The notes under the pieces were generated by a model. The model saw only the letters and a program-made list of their open reading frames with translations. It had not been told where the DNA came from and made no database searches. Position numbers and translations under genes: made by a program. A stretch of DNA of 64,000 nt. It comes from Anagrus nilaparvatae. Lineage: Eukaryota; Arthropoda; Insecta; Hymenoptera; Mymaridae. The stretch is taken from positions 7,668,001 through 7,732,000 of the forward strand of contig JAKSXM010000263.1 of the NCBI GenBank assembly GCA_022575985.1, written 5' to 3'. Shown here piece by piece: positions 53,416-63,932 of this stretch; the first letter of the stretch is position 1; each line of letters begins with the position of its first letter.

Positions 53416-53719
53416 GCGGATAGTTTATAAAATATATGTGTTGGTGAAAAATAACATAAAGCGCCATTTTGACAATTATTTTAATAATCAACTAGACTAT
53501 AGCGGGCTCACGTTGTTCGCCCGCATTATAATTTCCCCTTAGCTTTATTTAAAAAATATCAAATAAATTTAGGTTACAACCTATAAAGAAAATAGAAAAA
53601 TTCAAATTTGTAAACAAACAATTTGATTGGGTTTTATATTGTCCACAAGATGGCGGCCCCCATAAAGCCCATCAATTTTTATATAATAGATAAGGTAATT
53701 TTTACCAATAAAGTTATGT
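53416..53719. other. Unassigned sequence
   Basis: A 6-bp GC stem (GCGGGC...GCCCGC, 53500-53525) and a CAAGATGGCGG word shared with the minisatellite at 36.5 kb. No gene. Confidence 0.3.
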
Positions 53720-54160
53720 GAGTGTAGCATTGAAATATTAGTTTGAAATTTAGCAGCATTTACCCGACTTTAAATTTTTTTCGAATAGTGTCCTGTTTTA
53801 TAGAAAAGTTAGAATTTCAATTATTTTTGTGCAATTGTAGCATTCAGATATTAGTATTCAATTTAGAATATACCCTGCTGTTAATATTTTTCGAGTAGTG
53901 TCGTGCTTTTTATGTAAATTGTAATTTTAATTTTTTTATGCAATGACAGCATTGAAATAGTTATATTGAAATTACGTAAAATATACCTCAATTTAAATTT
54001 TTTTTGAATAGTGTTCTGTTTTATAGAAAAGTAGTAATTTAAATTATTTTTGTGCAGTTGCAGCATTAACATATTGGTATTCAATTTAGCAGAATATACC
54101 CTGCATTAAATTTTTTTTGAGTAGTGTCCTGTATTATAGAAAAATTGTAATTACATTGTA
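53720..54160. repeat. 112-bp satellite, about four units
   Basis: Unit starts near 53751, 53862, 53971 and 54086 carry RTACCC(T)GC, followed by GAGTAGTGTCCTG and TTTTATAGAAAA. The spacing is 109-115 bp. Confidence 0.75.
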
Positions 54161-54163
54161 ATT

Positions 54164-54560
54164 TACTTTGTAGTAAAATTAGATGTCGGCCATTCCAAGT
54201 ATGAAAAAGTAAAAAATTATAAAAATTTTATTCCCTCGTTAAATATATTTTGGCCGTCTGTAATATAAAAAAAATTAAAATTTTTATCTTAGAGTCTCGG
54301 TTGTTTTATTTATGAAAAAAATTCAATAAACTTCACTTTGTAGTAAAATTAGATGTCGGCTGTCCCAAGTATGAAAAAGTAAATAATTAGAAAAATTTCA
54401 TCCCGTCGTTAAATATATTGCAGCCATCTATAATATAAAAAATCTAAATATATTTATCTTAGAATTTCAGTGCTTTTATATATAGAAAAATTCACTTTGT
54501 AGTAAAATTAAATGTCGGCTGTCCCAAGTATGAAAAAGTTAAAAATTGAAAAAAATTTAC
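54164..54560. repeat. Tandem repeat, about 160-170 bp period, three units
   Basis: ACTTTGTAGTAAAATTAGAT starts at 54164, 54335 and (with one change) 54494, each followed by GTCGGC and CCAAGTATGAAAAAGT. Confidence 0.8.
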
Positions 54561-55505
54561 CAAGTGATATTTTTAAGATTTCTCTTTAATTAAAAAATTA
54601 AACTTAAAACCAATGAAACTTGTTTTAGATAACCGATTAGCAAATATATGGCCATAGGGTTTAACGAATTGGTAATAACTATTTTCAGTTATCAAGTGAT
54701 AAGAATGACAACTTTTATAGGTTTTAAATTTTGATCTACTTAACTTTAAACAGTTATAACTCTGAACCATAAGCTCAAATTAAAAAAAGAAAATGTCAAA
54801 CGATAGGATTTTTTCCAAGAAATAATTTGCACTAAAGCTTATCTCAAAATATTCCTTAGATCCTGAGAAAAATCAGTTTTAGTGAAAAAAAATGAAAATT
54901 TTTTGCCTTGTCTAACACTAAATTCTGAGATTGATTTCTCGAAATCATTTAACTATTTTTTAAAAATAAGAAAATCGGCTGGGGTTATTTCTTTAAGGAT
55001 TAATTTAAAACAACTTTTATGTATTTTCATCCATTCAATACTTCATAATTTAATCTGTAATAAAATCAAAATTTTTGAATTTTTTGCAATCTTTCATTTT
55101 AATATATATAGGATATGTGAAAAAATAGAAAAGATATGGATGTAAATAAATAAAAAATATGGTGGCGGAAAATTAAAATAATTATTATTTTTTATTAAAA
55201 AATTGCTAAAAATAATATTTTAACCATGAAGTAAATAATAAAATGTAAAATCAGGGCAAAACAATTAATCTGACGAAATTTTAATAAAAATTTTGGTATA
55301 TTTTGAAATAATAACTTAAAAATAAATAACTTGTTATGGTATCAAAATATGCATTAATATACAAATTCATATTGAAAAGTAGATTTGTTATATTAGACTG
55401 ATTTTACGTTTTATTTATTTATTTTATGATTAAAATATTTTTTTAAACAATTTTTAAATGAAAAACAAAAATTATTTTAATTTCGCGCAGAAATGTTTTT
55501 TATTT
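54561..55505. other. AT-rich non-coding stretch
   Basis: Open frames at 54573-54770 (minus) and 54882-55145 (plus) have no motif support and biased composition. Nothing assigned. Confidence 0.3.
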
Positions 55506-57140
55506 TTAGACATCAACGGATAGTGTGGTAATTAAATGTTCAAAATTACTGTTACATTCTTGATTATCTAACGCACGTTTAGCACTTTTTCTATTATCAC
55601 TTATCCTAAAATCTTTTGAACAAATTTCGCATGAAATGCTTTTAACACAGTTTTTACAAATATTTTCAGTTTTCACGTTCATAGGCTGGAGAGTTTGAAG
55701 TTTATTTTTCTGAAATTGAGTTTCTTCAAAATAAAGTTGCCTACTTTGTAATTGTACAGGTTGAAGTTTTTGTGGATGGAAAATTTCTGGTAAAATATTT
55801 TTTAAAATTTTCTGTTCATTTTCAGTTTTATTATTCTCACATATATTTTGATTTTTAATTAAGTATGGATTTTGATCATTTTCAGTTCTTGTATTCTCAC
55901 ATTCATTTTGATTTTGATTCAGACATGGATTTTTTATTTTCAGTTTCTGTATTTTCACTATTTTCACACTTTTTTTTTTTTTAGTTTCTGTATTCACTGT
56001 ATTAACACTTTGTAAAACAGTCAGAAGGTCTTCAACGAGCTTAATTTACAATACAAAGATTCGGGAATGGATTTTGAGGCAATACCAAATTTTGCATCGT
56101 TACCAAACATTGCTCTGAAAGGAGCACGTTGTATCCCAGAATGCAATGTTTGATTTTTCATAAATTGCACAACTTTTAAACCTTCTGACCAGTGAGTGCT
56201 TTTTTCTTCTTTCATCCATGATATGAGCTTGTTTTGAATGTCTTGATTTGCTCTTTCTACACTGCCTTGGGACTGACTGTGTCTTGGTTTCCCGTGAACT
56301 ATTTTTAATCCTTTCCACATAAAACTTAATTCTTCTATAAAAGAATTTGCAAATTCTCGTTCATTATTTGATTGTATTATAGAGGGCGCGCCAGAAATAC
56401 AAAATATATCCAATACATGTTTTACAACTTCAACTGCAGTTTTACACTGGAGAGGTCTGAGAATACAAAATTTTGTGAGATGATCCTGATACACCAGTAT
56501 AAATTTAAAAACTCCATCAGGATTTGATTGCATGTCTATGAGATCTATTTGACATCTATCATTCATGTTAGAATAAACCATTGGTTTAATAACTAAGCCT
56601 TTTCTTGGATTATTTTGTTTTAATTGGCATGTCTTGCATAATTTTAATAATATTGAAATTATTTCTTGTGTTGCATTTTTATACTTTTTTTGAAGCTCGT
56701 AAACCATACGATATTTACCTTTATGGCCTATTTTACTATGAGATTTATATAGAAAACATCTCTTCATTTAAAATAAAATATTGCAAATGCTTTTCTGGGT
56801 CTGAAACTTGGTCTGAAAAAAATAGTATAAGATAAATAAAATATGTACTTTTAAATTAAAATATAATCATTAACTACATATAGAAAATGTAATAAATACC
56901 TAATTTTTTTTGCAACTAATTTATCAAAAGCAATGTCATAACGATGTTAACTTCGTTTATCAAGGCTTGTCAATTTTATTTTTTGCAGTTTTTTTCCTTC
57001 GCTTCTCTTACTTCATTTAAAGTTGTTTGATACTGGTCATTGGTAAAAAAAAATTATTTCCTTTTTTATTTAGTAGTATTTCATAGAATTTTTGATAAAA
57101 TAGAATTTTTAGCTCTTCATAGCTTTAAATTTCAGACATT
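55506..57140 (-). pseudogene. Second KRBA2/Ginger-like transposase gene, decayed
   Basis: On the minus strand an N-terminal piece (57130-56960: FYQKFYEILLNKKGNNFF, then NEVREAKEKN) is broken. An acceptor TTTTTTTCAG precedes the 56767 segment. The main ORF (56767-56021) has SHSKIGHKGKYRMVYELQKK ... CKTCQLK (zinc finger), CQIDLIDMQSNPDG (D), IIQSNNEREFAN where the second catalytic D is N, and SQSQGSVERANQDI (E). The frame shifts to 55997-55506, an Asn/Gln/Glu-rich stretch with internal repeats (ENTRTENDQNPYLIKNQN) and a Cys motif ICKNCVKSISCEICSKD. Mutated active site and broken frame: inactive. No TIRs were found around it. Confidence 0.75.
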
Positions 57141-57440
57141 TTATTTAATAAGCAAAAAATATTTATTTTTCATGTAGTTTTATTGCTGATTCTATATTTT
57201 ATACTAACTATAAGCATGCAAAATAATATTTAAAATTTCCCCTTGTATTAATTCTTGTTTGTTTAATAATAAATACTTGTTTACATTATAAACAAATAAT
57301 TTATATAGCGTAAATAGTATAAATTTATTTATAGAATTATTTAATTTGACTAAATCAAAAAATTATTTGAGTATAAAATTATAAAACAAAAATAAAAAAA
57401 TAATATGGTGAAATAATTTTTTTTTTTCACATTTTTTACG
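57141..57440. other. AT-rich non-coding stretch
   Basis: Nothing assigned. Confidence 0.3.
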
Positions 57441-57610
57441 AATCGGACTTTATCCGAGCCTCTTGGATAATCCTAGGACTATTCAAGTGATGCCGGATAA
57501 AGTTGAACAAAAAAGATGAAAAAAATCAAGAATTAATCTAACTCCGCTTGGACAGTCCTAGGTTTATCCGGATAGACCTAGGACTATCCAGAGATCGGAC
57601 TCTACCCGTA
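57441..57610. repeat. About 170-bp imperfect palindrome (MITE candidate)
   Basis: TCCGAGCCTCTTGGATAATC on the left pairs imperfectly with the complement of GGACTATCCAGAGATCGGAC on the right. CCTAGG occurs three times inside. Confidence 0.45.
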
Positions 57611-57714
57611 ACATATATTTATACTAGCATAGGTGTGAGGGGGATCATGCATAGGCGGAGCCTGATCTGTTTTCGGTGTTGCTTTTATTGATTTTTTATT
57701 ATTAATTTTATTAT

Positions 57715-58557
57715 TAAAAAGTAAATAGCAAATTGTATGGTCTTAGGCTCATCAAATCCTGTACCTCTGAAGCACTTTGTAAGCGCCTCATTGAGTCTCT
57801 TGTGATTCCCAATTTGGATTACTGCTCAGAAGTTTATTCTGATATTTCTAATGAACTGATTGGGCAATTACAGAGACTCACTAATTCAGGTATTTTTGGT
57901 TTGAGAGGACAAGAACACATTACATCATACAGGAAGCGTCTTGGTTGGATGCTTAACGTGACCAGAACTGATTACTTTGCATCCCTTATTATGTATAGAC
58001 TTCTGCGTATGAGAGAACCTCCTTTATTACGACCTTTATTTGAGCCATAAAAATCAGACAAACCTACCAGAGGCCCCCGTAAAGACCTTAAGGTTCCCAA
58101 AGTACCCATTAAGTGGGGTCTATACTCTTTTCAAGTAAAGTATGCGAATCAATGGAATTCGATTCCCCCCTGTATAAGGGATTTACCATCCTATTCTCGT
58201 TTTAAAAACAGTATCAGACTTTACTTTCATAAAGTAGAGAATGAAAAATAGTGTTGGTTGCATTTGCACTAATCATTTTGTAATTGACTATGTATTATTG
58301 ATATTTACTATTTAACTATTTACCTATTTGATATTAACAGTTAACTTTTGAATAATCATTTTATTGTAAATTTTCTTTTATTCAATTTTAATTTATGTAC
58401 ACATAAAATTTTATTCTTATATATTGTAAATTATATTAATCTCTATTGATTTATGTATTATTTTAGTATGTATATAATTGAAAATTGAGTGTGTTGAATG
58501 ATATATATTTTGTAGTTGGCAAATAAAGATTAATAATAATAATAATAATAATTTTTA
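57715..58557 (+). pseudogene. CR1/L2-type LINE, RT C-terminus to (TAA)n tail
   Basis: MYGLRLIKSCTSEALCKRLI, IPNLDYCSEVYSDISNELIG, then a frameshift, GQEHITSYRKRLGWMLNVTR, MYRLLRMREPPLLRPLFEP, a stop (58048), then SDKPTRGPRKDLKVP, YANQWNSIPPCIRDLPSYSR and FKNSIRLYF. The 3' UTR runs to a (TAA)n tail at 58532-58552, the complete 3' end for this family. 5' truncated. Confidence 0.8.
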
Positions 58558-58599
58558 TTATTATCATGTTGTTATTGTCCAAAATATATATATATATAT

Positions 58600-58815
58600 A
58601 TATATATTTAAAAAAATTTTATCCAGCTCAAAAATAATAAAAATTAAATATCTCAAAAAATACGATAGCTGAGAAAAAAAATCTATGGCCTATGTTACCC
58701 GCAGCCTTTTTTTTATTTATTTTGACACCGATTTCATGACAAATCGTTCGGTTGTTCTTGAGTCATTAGGGTACAGACAAACAGATAGACAAATAAATTT
58801 TTATATTAAGATTTA
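58600..58815 (-). mobile_element. Helitron head, degenerate
   Basis: Shares GTCATTAGGGTACAGACAAAC and the preceding (TA)n and TACGATAGCTGAG segment with the other copies. The terminal TCTTAATAC is altered here (ATATTAAGATT). Confidence 0.45.
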
Positions 58816-59039
58816 CGACATATAGATGGTTCTAGAATTGACTAAGTCAAGTTATACCAATTGCGAAATTAAAATTTTATACATAAAATTTTATGTACAA
58901 AATTATAAAATTATTAATATTTCTTTTTAATAGTACTAAAATGTCTTGAATTTTTCTCCAGGCTTCTTATTTTTATCGCAAATCGTCTAATAAATTATTT
59001 TTATAAATCAAACATTTTTTCAACTATATCAAGAAATTT

Positions 59040-59739
59040 TTTTTTTAATTTTGAAGAAACGTCTGTTTCTAATAAAAATTTAACTAAGTACATATAAATT
59101 AGTGCCAAATCAAGTAATACAAATTATGACACTAAAATTTTATCATATTTTTCAAATATTTGACTTTTTAACCAAATTTTCAAAAAATTTAATTTTTTCC
59201 AAAAATAGTAAAAGATTTTTTATTTTAACTTTATTTTGACACTGGTTTTATGTAATTTCGTTCTAATCAGTTCGAGCCTCACGATAAAACACATAGATAC
59301 ACGGACCCACAAATAAATGATTAAACATAAGATAAAAAATTAAAAATTAAAAAAAATTTTTTACCAGCTTTAAAAATATTTTATAAAATTTTAAAGATAC
59401 CTCCGTTTTGTATAAAAATTTCACAGAATACGTAAAAATTAGTGCCGAATCAAATACTATGAAGTGCGATATGAAAATTTTTCGATAGTCTCGAGATATT
59501 GTAATTTTTGTTAAGAATTTCAAAGAATGATATCAAGTTCAAAAATACTAAAAATTAAATATCTCAAAAAACTACGATAGCTGAGCAGAAATTCTATAGC
59601 CTATGTCACCCGCAGACTTTTTTTCTTTTTTTTTGACACCGGTTTGATGCCAATCGGTTCGGCGGTTCTTATGCGTCATTAGGGTACAAACAAACACACA
59701 AACAAACAAATAAATTTTCAAATATATATAGTATTAAGA
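59040..59739 (-). mobile_element. Non-autonomous Helitron, 5' part
   Basis: Minus-strand head TCTTAATACTATATATATTTG at 59739, (GTTT)n run, GGTTCGGCGGTTCTTATGC and the shared AT-rich body. A tRNA-headed SINE inserted right at this end. The 3' end was not found. Confidence 0.5.
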
Positions 59740-59740
59740 T

Positions 59741-60313
59741 AGGGCGGTGTATGGCTCTGGGGTTAGCGTTTGTGCCTGGCGTCCAAAAGGTCCCGGGTTC
59801 AAATTCCGCTACCGCCAATAATAATTTTAAGTTTTTTTTCTGAAAGGATTAAAATCTTAAAATTATTTCCATCACGCTCAGGATGTGTTTTTCATTATAA
59901 AGCATTAAAAAAAAAAAAAAAAAAAATATGCATTATGAAGAAAAACATAGCCGGCTTAACTATACAGAAGGTTTTCAGCACTTTCCCTTCTGTCTCGGCG
60001 AATGCATGGTTAAGTACCCAAACACCTTGAAGTCGGCTGCTGACGCATCTAGTCCCACATCTAAACACAAACTATCCCGCCCTCATTAATCCTACAGCTC
60101 TCCATCAATTGCAAAAAGTGCAATCACATCCCTGATTTTGAATAGATAAATAGTTTCAAGAAGGATTCGTTATATATCTGTATATATAGCGGTTCCTTTG
60201 AGAAATAAATTAAAATAGTGCGGTGGTGTGACTGCAGTTGTAATTGTTGGCGACCTCTATCACAGTTCCCGTATGGGAACTTAAATATAAAGAGGATAAA
60301 ACAATACAATACA
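59741..60313 (+). mobile_element. tRNA-headed SINE with 17-bp TSD
   Basis: The perfect duplication ATATATAGTATTAAGAT flanks it (59724-59740 and 60314-60330). It has a tRNA-like head (59743-59817), an unrelated body with an internal A-run (59908-59927), and near the 3' end a perfect stem GTTCCC-GTAT-GGGAAC (60264-60279), followed by an AACAATACAATACAAT tail. A 3' hairpin plus short repeat tail is typical of a SINE copied by a partner LINE. Confidence 0.75.
59743..59817 (+). tRNA. tRNA-like SINE head (not a functional tRNA)
   Basis: A 7-bp acceptor-like pairing (GGCGGTG with CTACCGCC), an A-box-like TGGCTCTGGGGTTAGCG and a B-box GGTTCAAATTCC. The anticodon arm does not fold convincingly. It lies inside the SINE, so it is read as the pol III promoter head. 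Confidence 0.55.
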
Positions 60314-60330
60314 ATATATAGTATTAAGAT

Positions 60331-60702
60331 ATATAAATCTTTAATTTTTTATGTTTGTCCAAAATGGATAAACTAGAACGCGATGAAAGTTAAAAACGCA
60401 AGGTTTACGGCAAAAGATGGCAAAAATTACCGGTCAAAACATAGGCTCGGTTTCGTTTCGATTGATAACGACAAAAATTTTTTATGTTGAAAAAACTGAA
60501 TTTATAAGAAAAAAATTTTTATCAAATTTTTAAAATAAACTAAATAAACAAAAAACTGAGGAAAATTTTTATCATAAAAAAGAATTTTATTCGATTCGGG
60601 TGTATTTTTTACGTATCCACCTAAATTTTCAAGGCGATCGGTTTGATCTGTCAAAAGATACAATAATTTTTCGAAAATTATAAAAGTGTAGGACTAATAT
60701 TA
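60331..60702 (+). mobile_element. Non-autonomous Helitron H1 (5' portion)
   Basis: Head ATATATAAATCTTTAATTTT, then AAACTAGAACGCGATGAAAG, TTACGGCAAAAGATGGCAAA and a shared body. It is interrupted at AATATTA by the next copy (H2). Confidence 0.6.
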
Positions 60703-62219
60703 TCCTATATATATATAAATCATTAATTTTGTATGTTTGTTTGTTTGTTTGTTTGTTTGTTTGTTTGTCCGAAATGGATAAACTTGAACGCGAAATAAGT
60801 TAGAGACGCGGGGTTACGGCAAAAGACGGCAAATATTACGGGTCAAAACATAGGCTGAGTTTCGTTTCGATTGATAACGAGAAAAATTTTTTATGTTGAA
60901 AAAACTGAATTTTCAAGAAAAAAATTTTTATCGAATTTAGAAAAAAAAACCAAAAAAACTGAAAACTGAGGAAAAATTTTTTTATCAAAAACAATTTCAT
61001 TCGATTCGGGTATATTTTATACGTATCCACCTAAATTTTCAAGGCGATAGGTTCGTTCTGTCAAAAGTTACAATAATTTTTCGAAAATAATAAAAGTTCA
61101 GGACTAATATTATATATATTTCTAATTTTTATCAGCCTTGTAATGTAGTAACTGAATATAGGAACTAAAAGTAGCTTGAGCAGCTATTATAAGGTAGAAC
61201 CTATAGATATTCGAGAGAAACAACATTTGCTTGTGGATTCTATGGAAGGGTGGTGAAGTTTTATATTGCTGTTCACTAATTAACCGTCAAGGTTAATAAG
61301 CCCGTAATTTTTATGATTCAGTAAATTTTAGATAATACTTCGGATACAAAAAGATTATTTTACAAAAGATTGAGTAACATAAAACAACATATTTTTGGAA
61401 AAATAAAGACGTAGGGGTCCAGGGGGGCGCAGCACAGTGTAGTAAAAAAAAAAAAGTGGCCAAAAATCGGCTTCAACGCAATTTCTTATGAAAAAAAATT
61501 CTGCTGGATGGAAAATGACCGTTTTTGTGTATACTAAATGATAGGCTACCGAGATCAAAAAAATTTTTTTTATTTTTATTTTTTTAGCTGCTGAATGAAA
61601 AAAAAGCTATTTTTACCATAAAAAGGTAAAATATTTATAATTGTAAAATAAAATTATTTTTTTTTAAACTTAAACTTTATTTTAAACTTAAATAAAGTAT
61701 AAAAAATATAAACTATTTAAAGACTGCATAAAAAAAAATACTTTATTTTAAGTTTTAAATATAATTAAAAATAGAAAAATCAAATTTTTCATTTTTTTTT
61801 TTTAAATTTTTTGACTAAATTGCAAATGTTGACTAACACATCTTTATACTGCATACAACCATGTATAATTATACTAATACACTTTTTTTGGGTTTATTTA
61901 TCATTTATGTATATATTTTAATACAGAGCTGTACCTAATTTTTTTTATTTTAAAAATATAAATATTTTACCTTTTTATGGTAAACAAACCATTTTTTTTT
62001 ATCATTCAGCAGCTAAAAAAATAAAAAAAAAAAGATTTTTTTTTGTCTCGGTAGCCTATCATTTAGTATACACAAAAACGGTTATTTTTCATCCAGCAGA
62101 ATTTTTTTTCATAAGAAATTGCGTTGAAGCCGATTTTTGGCCACTTTTTTTTTTTACTACTCTGTGCGTAGCCCCTTTGGTGGCTGCCGGGGCGAGCGAA
62201 GCGAGCCGGAGGCAGCTAG
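60703..62219 (+). mobile_element. Non-autonomous Helitron H2, complete, with nested MITE
   Basis: Starts TCCTATATATATATAAATC (60703), has (GTTT)n at 60739-60767, and ends with a hairpin (GGCGAGCGAAGCGAGCC) then GGAGGCAG and CTAG (62216-62219), followed by T. Without the 734-bp MITE it is about 780 bp. Signature ends fit a Helitron. Confidence 0.75.
61433..62166. mobile_element. 734-bp MITE inside Helitron H2
   Basis: The TIR begins CACAGTGTAGTAAAA and its complement TTTTACTACTCTGTG, with arms of about 190 bp (GTGGCCAAAAATCGG, AATGATAGGCTACCGAG). It is flanked by CGCAG (61428-61432) and CGTAG (62167-62171), a probable 5-bp duplication with one change. Sister Helitrons read straight through this site. 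No ORF. Confidence 0.8.
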
Positions 62220-63019
62220 TTATTATATAAATTTTTAATTATGTATGTGAGTCCCGACGTAAATCACTGGAACATGATAATAGGTAGAGACATCGATTTC
62301 ACGGCAATAGACGGCAAAAATTACCGAAAAAAACATCAGTCAGGTATCATTTCGATTAACAGCAACAATAGTATATTTACGGCTGGAGGCCAAAAAAGTA
62401 AAGAATAGACCATATCGCACGTAAATTACCTTCCGAGGCGAAGCCGAGGATGGTAAACTGCGATTTGGGTCATTCCTTATTTATGGACAAGGCTCGTATA
62501 ACATTTTTCTGTGTCTGTGGAGAGAAAACACGTCTTTTTCGGACGCGTAGCGTCCGGGAAATACGAGCTTTCTCGACGCAGACCAGAAAAAATATTTCAT
62601 GTTGTAAAAACTGAATTTCCGAGAAAAAAATTTTTATCAAATTTCTTAAATAAACCTAAGACTGAAAAGTAAAGAAAAATTTTAATGTGAAAAAGAAGTT
62701 CATTCGATTCGGGAATAATTTTTATGAATCCATCTAAATTTTCGAGTTGATCGGTTCGATCTGTCAACGGTTACAATCATTTTTCAACAAATTATAAAAT
62801 TTTTGGACTAATATTATATGTATATATTTGTAATTCTTATCAACTGCGTTGCTATGACCGTAATTTTTATGATTCAGTAAATTTTAGATAATACTTCGAG
62901 TAAAGAAAGGTTGTTATACAAAATATTGAATAACCTAAAACAAAATATCTTTGGAAAAATCAAGTTGCAGTGATCCACGGGGGCGCAGCCTCCCTGGTGG
63001 CTGCCAGGGCGAGCAAAGC
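62220..63019 (+). mobile_element. Non-autonomous Helitron H3, 3' end truncated
   Basis: It starts directly after the CTAG of H2 (TTATTATATAAATTTTTAAT) and shares the body. It reaches GGGGGCGCAGCCTCCCTGGTG and part of the hairpin, but the CTAG is replaced by sequence from the interior of another copy. Confidence 0.65.
62375..62580. repeat. Insertion with two stem-loops inside Helitron H3
   Basis: Compared with H1, H2 and H5, about 200 bp are extra. AATAGACCATATCGCACGTAA pairs imperfectly with its complement near 62455-62485 around CCGAGGCGAAGCCGAGG. A second hairpin centres on CGGACGCGTAGCGTCCG (62549-62565). Confidence 0.5.
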
Positions 63020-63574
63020 AAAAAAAAAACTGAAAAATGAGGAAAAATTTTCTTATCAAAAAGGATTTCATTCAAAACGGGCATATTTTTTACGTATCCA
63101 CTTAAATTTTCAAGGTAATCGGTTCAATCTGTCAAAAATTACAACCATTTTTCAAAATTTATAAAAGTTTAGGACTAATATTATATATATTTTTAATTTT
63201 TATCAGTCATTAATTTAGTAAATAAATAAAGTAATTAAAAGAAACTTGAACAGCTATTATCAGTGATAATCCTAGAATTTGTAGTCAAGGGAAGCAACTG
63301 CCACTTGTAGATCCCAGAGGAAGGTAATTAGCTTTGTATCGCTGTTCACCAATTATCCACCTGGGTTCCAACATCCTTAACTTTTATAATTTGGTTAATT
63401 TTAGATAATACTTTGGGTAAAAATAAAGTTATTATACAAAATATTGAGTAATCTAAATTAACCTAAATAAACCTAAATTAAAATATCTTTGGAAAAATCA
63501 AGTTGCAGGGGTCCAGGGGGGCGCAGCCCCCTTGGCGGTTGCAGAGGTGAGCGAAGCGAGCCAGAGGCAGCTAG
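63020..63574 (+). mobile_element. Non-autonomous Helitron H4, 5' truncated
   Basis: It begins inside the body (AAAAACTGAAAAATGAGG) and ends GTGAGCGAAGCGAGCC then AGAGGCAG, CTAG (63571-63574), T. Confidence 0.65.
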
Positions 63575-63932
63575 TATACATATATATAAATCTTTAATTA
63601 TGTATGTATATCCGAACGTGATAAACGAGAATACGATAATAGCTACAGACATTGGGTTTACGGCAAAAGACGGCAAAAATTACGGGTCAAAACATAGGCT
63701 AGGTTTTATTTTGATTGATAAAGACAAAAAATTTTTATGTTGAAAAAACTGAATTTCCAAGAACAAAATTTTTATCGAATTTAGAAAAAAAAACCAAAAA
63801 AACTGAAAACTGAGGAAAAATTTTTTTATCAAAAATTTTTCAAATTTTTTTTATCAAGAATTTCATTCGATTCGGGTATATTTTTTACGTATCCACCTAA
63901 ATTTTCAAGGTAATCGGTTCAATCTATCAAAA
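63575..63932 (+). mobile_element. Non-autonomous Helitron H5, runs to a junction near the window end
   Basis: ATACATATATATAAATCTTT follows the CTAG of H4, then the shared TTACGGCAAAAGACGGCAAA and TTCATTCGATTCGGGTATAT segments. Homology to the other copies stops at about 63932. Confidence 0.6.

Noticed and set aside
54882..55145. 87-codon plus-strand ORF
   Set aside because: Low-complexity Phe/Ile/Asn/Lys composition, no splice or domain support.
59743..59817. Functional tRNA g­ene
   Set aside because: The anticodon stem does not pair convincingly and the sequence is the head of a SINE with a 17-bp duplication.
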